A stretch of DNA of 64,000 nt, taken from Amborella trichopoda. Taxonomy: Eukaryota > Streptophyta > Magnoliopsida > Amborellales > Amborellaceae. Position 1 is the stretch's first letter. Each line of letters begins with the position of its first letter. Of this stretch, positions 11,236 through 20,198 are shown piece after piece. The stretch is taken from NCBI RefSeq assembly GCF_000471905.2, contig NW_006497557.1:2239018-2303017 (forward strand). Reading direction: 5' to 3'. Made by a program: the position numbers and the translations under genes. The notes under the pieces were generated by a model, which worked only from the letters and a program-made list of their open reading frames with translations, was not told the origin of the DNA and ran no database searches.

Positions 11236-12332
11236 TTTTGGAAGATCTAGCAAGAGCCAAGCTAGTCTTCACCTCTCCTCTTTCTCTCCTTTGCTTGTTT
11301 GACTAGAGGGTAGGCTGAGCCTTGCACTAGTGCAAGTCTTGTCGTCGGGCAGTTTAACCGTCATGTCAGTCTAGCTACCGTGCTCGTCTAGCTACCGTGT
11401 CTGGCCAGTTGTTCCGTCAGGTCAGCTGTCGTGCCAGTCTTGTCATCGAGTAATTTAACCGTCGTGCCGGTCTGAGTCACCGTGCCTGTCTAGCTGCCAC
11501 ATCAAACCAGCTGCCATGCCAGTCTTGCCACTGTGCCAGTCTAGCCGTCCAATCAAACTTCTTCTATCTTCTTCACTTCTCTCGTTCTTTTTCGTCTCTT
11601 CTCCCTTTTCGAAGGTTTAGCAAAAGCGAAGCTAACGTTCACCCTCTCCCATCTCTTTTCCCCATCTTTTCTCTAAAACAAATACTTTTCTTTCTTCGTA
11701 TCTGAAGGATCTGGGTGAAAAACAAACCAGCCTTCGTTTCTCCTTTCTCTTTCTCTGAAGGATATGGGGGAAAGCCAAACCATCCTTCTTCTCTCCTTTA
11801 ATTTTTTCTCAATCCTTTCTATTGAGGAGCAAGGTGAAAGCCAAACTAGCCTCCTCTCTTTATTTCTCATTATTCACTGACATTATGAGGGACTAGGTGA
11901 AAAGCATACTAGCCCTCATTCTCTTTCGAAAGATACATTTTATCTCTGAAGAATCTGAGTGAAAAATAAACCAGTCGTCACTCCTCTTTTCTCACTTTTA
12001 TCTTTGAAGAGTTGGGTGAAAGCTAAACCAGCCTTTGTCTCTCTTTTCTCTTTCATTTCTAAAATACACATTACCTTTGAAGTGTTGGGTGAAAAGCAGA
12101 CCAACCTTCAAATTTCTTCTTTCTTTATAAAGAGTACTGGGTGAAAAGTAGAACAGTTCTCAATTTCTTCTTTCTATATTTTTTTTGGAGTATTGGGTGA
12201 AAAGCAGACCAGCTTTCAATTTCTTCTTTATTTACTTCTCTGAAGTACTGGGTGAAAACTACACCAGCCTTCAATTCTCTATTCTTCTTTTCTTTGAAGT
12301 ACTAGGTGCAAAGTAGACTAGCCTTCAAACTC
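11236..12332 (+). repeat. Hairpin array of LTR1 (about 13-15 stem-loops)
   Basis: Every 50-70 bases a 32-36 base unit folds back on itself around a loop like GTGAAAAGCAGA, between CT-rich spacers. Clear members start near 11236, 11614, 11704, 11757, 11824, 11885, 12004, 12076, 12132, 12242 and 12293. The one at 11885-11919 pairs ATGAGGG with CCCTCAT and CTAG with CTAG, with one bulged A. The inner 4-bp stem changes in matched pairs along the array: CTGG/CCAG, ATGG/CCAT, TTGG/CCAA, ACTG/CAGT and CTAG/CTAG. A perfect 16-base palindrome, CTTGCACTAGTGCAAG, lies at about 11322-11337. Function is unknown. Confidence 0.8.
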
Positions 12333-12732
12333 TTCTTTCTTCTTTTCTCTTTTCTTTTCTCTTCCACTTTCTCAATCTCACCCCTTTTCTTTCTTTCTTT
12401 ATTGTAAAATATGTACTAAGAGTCCCTTGTCAAGAAGACAATGGAAGGCTGTCGAATTGACACGAATTCTATTATGTTAATTCTTCCATTTTCCTTGGAG
12501 TCCACATGCGTACGCTCACCCTCTGATAAGGTGGGGTCCTCAGACCCACTTGTCTGTACTCTAATGTGTGTGTGTATTTACAGAAAAAGAGAAACAGGTC
12601 AAAGGAGACGATTTTGAACTAGCCACAGGCCAAGGGGCATTCCACGTGATCTAAGAGGGCGCCCATGTGAGGTATGTCCCATGCCACCAAGTCATCTCGA
12701 CCAGAGGGTGAGATCGAGCCATTTAACTAGCT

Positions 12733-12751
12733 TGGTGACTCCAATGGGAAC
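12733..12751 (+). promoter_or_regulatory. Element A primer-binding site (tRNA-Arg type)
   Basis: TGGTGACTCCAATGGGAAC follows the LTR end by GCT. It has three differences from the consensus, so priming would be weak. The 3-nt GCT gap is the same as in H and D. Confidence 0.75.
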
Positions 12752-13798
12752 ACACTACCCCATAGTCGGATTGTCCTTGTTTGACTTTCCTTTCTTCAGT
12801 TTCCTACTCTCTATCTTTGGGGTTGTAATCCCTGCACACGTGAGTCTTCATCGGGAACAAGTTCCACGAACCTCGTTCCTGACCTCTCTCCTGAGCATCG
12901 ACCCTGTGTCACGCTTCCAGGTCTTCACCTGGATAGAGGTGAGGACGGACCTAAAAGTCCCTCACTCCCTACCTCCTTACATTGGCGGACCCTCCGATAA
13001 TGCACCTTGCATTGGTGGCACACTCGCCACCACACACAGCATGCACCCTGCTACCGGCAAGTTACTTGCGGGTCTCACTACTCGGGGCAGCTTGAAGGCC
13101 GCCCCTCCGTCTTCCATGACTGGTAGGTCATCTGTTGTTGCTCCTATGGGTGGCCACGAGGCTACCCCCCATTCTCTATCACCTCAGGCCCCTATAACAA
13201 GAGGCTCGACACCAGGAGGATGTAGCTCTAGAGACACCACCTCATACACACCCACTAAAGCTAGTGGACCATCCATTCTAGATACACCTCGGGGCAACCT
13301 TCCGGTTACCTCTAAACATTGCCAGGGTAGCCCTTCACATCTTTTGCTTACACATCGAACCACTCGGGGCAACCCTTAGGTGACCTCGGGACACTGTCAT
13401 GGTTCAGGTGTTCTTGGACTTGGCCCTACACATCCTTTGCATATGAATTGCACCACTCAAGGCAACCCTCAGGTTACCTCGGGGCATTGTCAGGGTTCGG
13501 CTCTTCTTGGACCTGGCCCTGCACTCTCCTTGTATATGCATTGCATTGCTCAGGGCAGCTTGTTACTACGCCTGCCCGAGCACACGAGGGGAAATCTCCT
13601 AGCCCCCCCTCCCATCACACGCCTACTCACTCTGTGAGAGATGGTCACACAACCATTCCATCACACATACATGCTCATGGCACCAGGCTTCTTACGGCAA
13701 GACATGCTACTCGAGCCCAGGTTGACTCCCAGGTCACCTGAAGTCCTTCTTCAAGGGGTGCATACGCAAGAATTCCGCCATCCGCCATTGGTGCAGCT
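12752..13798 (+). other. Element A leader
   Basis: A GC-rich leader carrying repeated phrases such as ACTCGGGGCAACC and CATTGCCAGGGT. It aligns with the D leader (32652-33386 plus 36796 onward), including the shared GGTGGCAC, CTACCGG and ACACGAGG segments. Open frames 12681-13379 and 13380-13637 overlap the PBS or lack any domain, so I do not call genes. Confidence 0.6.
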
Positions 13799-14224
13799 TT
13801 GCATTGTGCACACATGCACAAATTTGAATCTTCCCCTAGTTCTGAGGGCAAAGAAACGAACACTATTGAAGGCTTCTCTTTTGAAGATGAGAGCCCTTTC
13901 TCCCCTCTAACACCCCTTGATGTGGATGGTGATAAAAAAGCATGGCATGAGGTGAACACTAAAAAGTTTACTCGGGGTAGGATGAAGCCAGTTATCTATA
14001 AAGATTCAATTCTCACTTGGGGCAAAGACGAGCCTACAAATGGAGAAAAGAGCCAGTTTGATCCCAGTGACCCCATCAATCTTGAGCCAATTGCGCCATC
14101 ACCCGATCAGATACCCAAACCCATCTCAGGTCGGGGTATCGAGAGCAATGGCTTCTTCGAGCAAACTGAGCTCGAGGCAGCTCGTGGGCCTGAATCACTT
14201 TGCCCTAAACATCTGTTGAGCTGA
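13799..14224 (+). CDS. Unrecognised 141-aa open frame in the element A leader
   Basis: I do not recognise this protein. It is acidic and rich in Ser, Pro and Glu, with a segment KKAWHEVNTKKFTRGRMKPV near residues 45-65 that looks like real coding usage, not low complexity. It lies between the PBS and the gag remnant, where Ogre-type elements can carry an extra open reading frame. That makes an accessory ORF remnant possible, but nothing here identifies it. The Met at 13799 is the first in the frame. The frame ends at TGA 14222, and gag-like sequence follows after about 600 bases of broken frames. Confidence 0.35.
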   Translation: MHCAHMHKFESSPSSEGKETNTIEGFSFEDESPFSPLTPLDVDGDKKAWHEVNTKKFTRGRMKPVIYKDSILTWGKDEPTNGEKSQFDPSDPINLEPIAPSPDQIPKPISGRGIESNGFFEQTELEAARGPESLCPKHLLS

Positions 14225-14640
14225 AGGGGACCGCTGTGGGGCAGTCCTGGTGTCTCAAGTAAGATGGAAGCCAAACCCACCGAGGGCGTTGTCCATGACC
14301 TATTTGTCGTAGAGAGTTTGATCTATGGAGAGACAGGTCTCCTTCCCATAATGCAAGAGAATGATCTATTATCTCCCCCCAGATTCTAGCTCGACATCCC
14401 GGCTCCCCAGGATGAAGCTAAAAAAAAGACTGTTAAGCCGCTTCAAGGGTTTGAGAAATTCATTGATGAGGCCGACCTTCTGAACAGGAAGGGGACTCTG
14501 CCACTGTCCACTGTCCACTTTCCTTCCGCCTTTGCATGGTTTCATCACAGAATCTTGAGGACGTGATGGACAGTCATCTGCTCTCGTTGGTTGCAATGAA
14601 GCGGCCTCCCTCGCCTGCTCTCGCCTAGACATTCTTACCT
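14225..14640 (+). other. Broken coding-like stretch between accessory frame and gag remnant
   Basis: Short frames in shifting phase with no domain. Composition matches the flanking coding-like DNA. It is probably decayed polyprotein N-terminus. Confidence 0.35.
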
Positions 14641-15572
14641 TTGATGAGAACTCATCACTCTTATTTGAGGAAAGCAGCTCCCCAGTATTGAATGAAATGA
14701 GTTATACCCCTATTGAGAGCCCTGCTCAAACAGATCCTCCATGCCCTGAGAACACCACGACTCCCTGTAAACCCAATTGCCTGCTGTCCCCGTGCCATGA
14801 ATGCCTCATGTGAGTTCTTGAGGATGATGATAAAAGCTTGTCGTCTTATGAGAGGTTCAGGTTCTCTCTTGACGTAAAAGAGCCTTCAAGTATAGTTGGT
14901 GAAGAAACTATGGTGATCACTGAAGTACCTGAATCCTATGGAGATGAGATCGCACAACTTAAGGCCTCACCAAGGCAATTACAAGCCGAGATGAAATCAA
15001 GGGATGAAGTGATAGAAATCTTGCACCAAGAGCTATTTCCGTCATATGTAGAATTGAGTGTATCCCCTTGGGGCACCAATCCCTCTTTTCTATCCCTCAA
15101 GCACTGCGTCCGGTCACTGAAAAATGGTCATCACGAGAAGAGCTACTCCCACCCTCACCTCCCTCACTGTCAGTCCCTTCTCCATCTTTTCTTCAGATTG
15201 AGAATGGATGACTAGTAAAATGCATGGTAGCCAAAGCATCAAAAATATGCGATCTCTTAGTGACAGAGAAGCTGAATCGCTACCAGAAGCCGTACCCAGC
15301 TTATGATCGAACTCTATTGCCATAAGGAGGCCAAAGACTCAAGTTCCCCAAGTACAATGCCATGCGCTTCTCAAGACAAAGCCAGCACAAGGGTTATTCC
15401 TTTGACATATGCATAATCCCCAAGTTGCTTGAAACTCTCTCATATCGTGAGGGATGAAGAGCCTAATTATTACCAATATCATAAGTTGCTTGGTCACAAG
15501 ACTAAGGACTGTAGTACCATTGGAGACATCATCCAAGATCGCATAGACCATGGGAAAATTGAACTAGCATGA
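14641..15572 (+). pseudogene. gag: Element A gag remnant
   Basis: Broken frames encode a coiled-coil-like stretch (DEIAQLKASPRQLQAEMKSR, about 14946-15005). This is followed by a capsid-start-like piece with KPYPAYDRTLLP and LKFPKYN (about 15285-15355). After a jump comes a nucleocapsid-like piece YYQYHKLLGHKTKDC, followed by IIQDRIDHGKIELA (about 15470-15570). The last piece matches the Tat-type C-x2-H-x4-H-x4-C knuckle with the first Cys lost. The capsid middle found in D and E is missing, so this is an internally deleted Gag. It cannot form particles; the element would need helper Gag. Confidence 0.55.
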
Positions 15573-15724
15573 GATCTGGTGCCGCACTACCTTTCAAGCT
15601 ACAAGACACTAAACTGCATAGCCATGGTCCAAGCTGTAAGACACTAAACTATATCACATGTCCTGGTTGCACGACGTTAAACTGCAGAACATACGGTCTC
15701 AGAGGCACGACATTAAACATGCCC
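15573..15724 (+). repeat. Minisatellite block upstream of the gap (element A)
   Basis: Units with the phrase CAAGCTGTAAGACACTAAACT or CACGACGTTAAACTGCA continue up to the N run. It is the same family as the 16820 and 52140 arrays, so the true array length is hidden by the gap. Confidence 0.7.
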
Positions 15725-15744
15725 NNNNNNNNNNNNNNNNNNNN
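15725..15744. other. Assembly gap (20 N)
   Basis: Twenty Ns in a row, sitting in a minisatellite and next to an 18-A run. Probably a collapsed repeat of unknown true size. Confidence 0.99.
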
Positions 15745-15796
15745 TAATTATGCTCGCTAAAAAAAAAAAAAAAAAAGAAAAAAGAGGGGGGGGATG

Positions 15797-16012
15797 GACA
15801 TGATGAAAACCCGAAAGGGCATCATGTGAAAAAACGTCAAAAGACGAACATGGTAAAAACCCGAAAGGGCACCATGGGCAAAAGTGTCAAAAGAAAAATA
15901 AGAAACGAAACAAAAGAAAATAATGGGGCATGGTAGCATCACCAGCTATTGTGGGCAAAAGTCATCAAATAAAAAGATGGGCTTAAACGAAAACCCAAAA
16001 GGGCATTTAAGT
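15797..16012 (+). repeat. Hairpin array with AAA-type and GAAA loops (element A, first block)
   Basis: Four hairpins are seen. At 15798-15827, ACATGATG pairs with CATCATGT around an AAAA bulge and an inner CCC/GGG stem closed by GAAA. At 15849-15876, CATGGT pairs with ACCATG with the same inner part. At about 15926-15950, CATGGTAGC pairs with GCTATTGTG using G-T pairs. At 15982-16011, CTTAAA pairs with TTTAAG around CCC-AAAA-GGG. An A-rich spacer follows each. The class recurs upstream of the 3' LTR in A, E and F. Confidence 0.75.
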
Positions 16013-16820
16013 AAAAAAGACACGTGTGAGGGAAAACGTAACACTTAATGGCTTGCAGCCTGCTGAAGGGCAATGCTACCTCATCGCTGTGTGCACATTC
16101 TTCCAGCACGACTGTCCAGACTGTCGTATGCTTTTCTTAAGATGGCATCGAGCGCGTTCCCTCTCAAAGTGCTGCCGTGCGTGTTTTGTCGTCTCGTGCG
16201 TTTTGACTCAGTCTGCCATGCATAAATGCTATCATCGAGCATGCACTTGCCACATGATACCGCACGATTATCGCCATGAGCCTCTTAAAAGCTCACTGCC
16301 GTGTGTGTTATACTACCGTGCATGTTTTTGCTACCTTATGCGTGCCTTGTAGTCCACTGCCGTGCACAACTCCCTGAGATGATGGTCGTGCACGTCTTAC
16401 TGTCGGGCGTACCTGATTCCCACGAATCACCACCGTGTGCGAGTGCAGCTCTTTTGCCTCCACCCCCATGCCCTTTGCATGCGCCTCCATGCATACCTTC
16501 CCTAGCCGGCCCGTTCATGTGCGCATCGGCAAGGTCCGACCCTCATCGCCTTTCCATCCCCATTAAAGTCACATTCATGCCCTAATCTCTTATCCCCAAG
16601 GAGTTGCACCCACTTCCTAATCCCCAGTGAGTCCGCTTTCGCCTACCATCCCTCACTAAGCCACCATCACCATCTAAACCCACTGCCCATAAATGGCCTC
16701 GGCCACTTCATCTCCAGTGAGTTAGACTACCATCCATAGGCTCATTCCCCATGGAGCCTCATTCACTTCACATCTCCCAATGAGTCCAACCCTCATTGGT
16801 AACCCACATGCGTGGCGACT
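16013..16820 (+). other. Element A 3' UTR spacer
   Basis: Non-coding, C-rich. The first half (to about 16480) has scattered CATGCAC/GCCGTGCG words. The second half (16570-16800) repeats a TCCCCAGTGAGTC phrase every 40-60 bases. The second half is matched in E (51770-52140) and, inverted, in F (58720-59000). The phrase resembles the inner half of the primer-binding site. Confidence 0.55.
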
Positions 16821-17650
16821 CATACACGGTCCAGCTGTATGACCCTAAACTACAGTGTATGTCCTAGTCGCATGACATTAAACTGCTTCGCATGACGGTC
16901 CAGCTGTATGACCCTAAACTATAATGTAGGTCCTGACCGCATAATGTTGAACTGCTTCGCACAGCGGTCTAGCTATATGACCCTAAACTGTAGTGCACGT
17001 CCTAGCCGCATGACGTTAAACTCTTCGCGCAATGGTCCAGCTATATGACCCTAAACTATAGTGCATGTTCTGGTCGCATGACGATAAATTGCTTTCCACA
17101 ATGGTTCAACTGTATGACCTTAAACTATAGTGCATGTCCTGGCCGCATGACATTAAACTGCTTTGCCCAGGTCCTGGTGGCATGACCTTAAACATGCCTC
17201 CACACATGTGTATCCCCCGATGCACATATGCCCTTTGCATGCTGTGTTACGCATGCCTCCCCTAGCCGGTCTGTCTGCGCATGAATATCCATCTCCATTT
17301 CCTCCCAACCAGTCCATCTCCATAACCCTTCAAGAACTTGCAACATTCCTCAGTGAGTCATACCCACGCTCACGAAATCACGGTGAGTCATTCCACTTCC
17401 CATACTTACCGTTAGCTAGTGGGTCACCATTATCCATCTTCCATCCAAACACAATTCCCCATTCACAGACAGTGTCGTGCCATCACCCCAAAGTGAGTCA
17501 AACCACCACCATGCTCACTTCATGGCCTCCACAGACTATCATCCGTCACCATCACGGTCTAGCTGTATGACTCTAAACTATAGTGCACGTTCTAACTGCA
17601 CGATGTTAACCTGCTTTGCTCAGATCAAGGCATGACCTTAAACTTGCCCC
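16821..17650 (+). repeat. Minisatellite of element A (35-bp units in about 70-bp dimers)
   Basis: Two blocks (about 16821-17190 and 17548-17650) alternate a unit with GGTCCAGCTGTATGACC and a unit with CCTGGCCGCATGACATTAAAC. Each unit carries TGACC/GACAT followed by TAAACT. A 360-bp spacer with CAGTGAGTCAT phrases lies between the blocks. The same order and spacer recur in E (53500-54270). Confidence 0.8.
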
Positions 17651-18800
17651 CACAAAAAAACGGGCATGGTGTAAACCCAAAAATGGGAATGCCATGAGTA
17701 CAAATGATGGACAAGGATGGTCATGAAACCATGAGTAAGAGTGTTCCGTAAAATAAAAATTGGGCACAGTAAGAACCCGTACTAGACACCATGAGCAAAA
17801 ATGGAAAAAGGCAGACGTGGCCATCTGGTCATGAGCAAAAGAGCCTAATAAAAAGGAAGTTGGTGAAAACCATCTTTATGGCACCACTTCCCCCAGTTCA
17901 ATTGAAAACCCGAAAGGGCGCTTGGACCAATAAGCAGGTTGATGCAGTGTTCACCTCCATAGGCGGCTTCAATCAGCATTTCAAAGAAAAAGTTATTTGT
18001 AGCGGAATGCCCTGTTATCCGGACCCAAAAACAAGAGCTTCAAGAAACATCCGACAGTCTGAGTCCATTCATGAAAGGACCCAAAAGCCAGAAGAATCGT
18101 CAAGACGGCAAGTCAGGGTTCCATGCTAAAGGACCCTATTCCCAAGAAGTCAACCCAAAAACAAGAAGATTCATCTTAACAAGCCAAAGATGGTCCCACA
18201 TACAAGAAACTGTCAAACTAGGTCAATACCTTCCCACAGTAGCCAGGGTGAAGTCCCCAGTGGCTGCCTCACCAAAACCCCTGCCTAGCCAAACCAAACA
18301 TTCGGGACAGGCAAAAAAAAGCACCTCTTAGGCTCAACAGAGCCACTGAGGTACCCTTCTTGTCAAAGCTAAATGGGGGTACCAGCAAAATGCCGACGAA
18401 GAGCTCCTTAGCTGTCTATCCAAAGCAAAACTTCTTTGACTGACTGGGAAGAAAGCCTTTAAGCAAGGCCCCTGACTTTCAGACAAGCCTGGACTCTGAC
18501 TGACTGGGTCTACAAGCCATTAAGCAAGCCCCATAGATGTTGGAACCAAAACAAAAAAGTCTGATAGGGGTGAGGACTCTAAACACATCCCCCAAAAGTC
18601 TCCACGTCTGGGTCCACAACAAGGCCCCCAGCCTTCAGAGCGCCTTGGTCACCCCCCCGGGAAGCAGCTTTGTACGAGTGTCCCTTTGGCATTCGTGTGA
18701 TCCCCTGGCCAGGAAGAAAACTAAAGTCGAAGGAGCAATTTTTTTTTTTGAATGTTGTACTTCTCGCTTCTCTCGAAGCACAACATTCGGCGGCGCAAGC
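17651..18800 (+). other. Element A 3' UTR end: hairpins, decayed tail and polypurine region
   Basis: Hairpins with ATGAG(T/C)AAAA spacers occur to about 17905 (for example 17662-17697). A 900-bp stretch then aligns with E 54490-55366 and, inverted, with F 41611-42330. It ends GAAGCACAACATTCGG and then CGGCGCAAGC directly before LTR2. In E the same place reads GGGGGAGTAAGT and in F GGTGGGGCAAGC, so this G-rich run is the likely plus-strand primer. Small open frames (17791-18129, 18537-18893) are not shared intact and are not called. Confidence 0.6.
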
Positions 18801-20143
18801 TATTTGAGGTCATTTTCCATCACTTGTATCCCCGATAAAAATAAGGAGATAATAATTTGTGACCTAGGTCCACAAGTGCCAAAATGCCGGTAGACTAAGG
18901 AAGCCGTAAGACAATAAGCCTTGATCTGGAAGTGAAATTTTTACTAGTCTCAAAATGGTCTAAAAACATGCAAGAATTCATCTAAGAGCCTCCTAAGAAC
19001 ACCAGCCAAGTTTCGTCGCAATCCGATGAGTTATGGCAGTGTATATGAACAAAAATATTTTTGGGAAATTCTGCCTCTATCATGCTGAAAATGGACCTTG
19101 AACTACGACACCACTGTTGGAGCATCAAATGGTCTTTAAACCATCGCCATTGGATTCTGAACATTCGAAAACCTCTGGGAACCAATTTTCAGTGCATTTG
19201 GATGCTTCTAGAACAAGTTATGGTGGGTAGCCTGTACACTATTATGGTGCGCCCTCGGCGAACCAGTTTCTATTAATGGAAACTGTGCTTCGCAATTTTG
19301 GGGGCAACCTTTCTATGGCAATATCTCCTTCATCCCGGTTCGAATCATGCCCAAATTTTGGGAGCATGTTCGTCTCATCGACCCAATCGATTTGATATGT
19401 GGCACGTACAATGACATGGCTCGAGCCAGGAAAAATCGAATAGAGAAGTTCGTCGAAAAACTCCAGAAGTAGCAGGAAATTTTCAGCAGCACGTCCCCTC
19501 GATCAAACTCTTGCATCACAATGTTCGCACGTTGGATCGACGTAAAATCAGACCCGTTACGACCACAAGGTCAAGAGCTTTCTCCAGGTTGAATCTCGCT
19601 CGTGATGGACTGTCGGATTCCTCAGAAATCAGGGATGAACAATGGAAAATTTTGGCCACTAAAATCAAGATTCCGGCAAAAGTTTTTCAATTTGGAACAC
19701 AGTCATCCAGGCACCAAATCGAGCTGTTCTTTTTGCAGAATGATTGTAACAACTTTATCATTTTCCCATAAGAAATCGAAGAAAACCACTAAGAAATTGG
19801 TTGAATCTTAAATCTAAGGTTGCACGTTTTCCCATGGTTTGTCACGTCATGATCGTGAGCCAAAACTCTGATCCATAGCTCGAAATGGATGCCCAAATGA
19901 TCGTCTTCTCGAGCTCAACAAAAAAACAATATTATTTTGGCCAGTTGGTAGCCGGAAAGGTCTGAAATCAGCCATGGAAAGTTCGCACGAAGAAGCAAAG
20001 ACTGATTTGTAATTTCATAGATTGTTCGGGCAGAGGCAAAATCATATTTTGCTCCCAATTTTAGAATTTCTTTAATTCATTGAATTATTAATTTTCGTCA
20101 ATTAGGTTATGTTTCGATCATCCACTCATGTTTGGGTAGGTTT

Positions 20144-20198
20144 TATATATGTATCACGTATTGGCATTGTATCAAGGACTCCACTTTGACTTAATAAA
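20144..20198 (+). promoter_or_regulatory. LTR2 core promoter and polyadenylation signal
   Basis: TATATAT at 20144-20150 and AATAAA at 20193-20198, the same arrangement as LTR1. In the 3' LTR the AATAAA would end the element transcript. Confidence 0.6.

Larger units (their letters stand above)
9451..12583 (+). other. Candidate intron inside LTR1 (donor AAG|GTAACT, acceptor TTTACAG|AA)
   Basis: The donor AAG|GTAACT lies directly after the conserved GGTACC region. The acceptor has a branch-like CTAAT, a TG-rich run and TTTACAG. The same positions in LTR2, LTR4, LTR5 and (donor) H are also good splice sites, while the sequence between them varies from 1.26 to 3.15 kb. If used, this would remove nearly all low-complexity and hairpin DNA from the 5' leader. 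This is prediction only; no transcript has been seen. Confidence 0.5.
8151..12729 (+). repeat. LTR1: 5' LTR of element A (4579 bp)
   Basis: Starts TGTTTGAGGTC and ends TTTAACTA. In order: about 1.17 kb of U3, which aligns with all family LTRs; a TATA box at 9317; AATAAA at 9362; a GA-rich then CT-rich pair at 9402-9560; a hairpin at about 9580-9610; C/T-rich DNA with a 30-40 bp repeat to 10790; a TTTTA-rich block; a hairpin array; a conserved 150-bp segment (from about 12425); and a TG-rich acceptor-like site at 12583. Long open frames in the C/T-rich part are caused by composition. It is unusually long for the family because of the low-complexity expansions. Confidence 0.88.

Noticed and set aside
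16301-16585. 94-codon frame in A after the gap
   Set aside because: Made of CATGC/CCGTGC word repeats; not shared by E or F.
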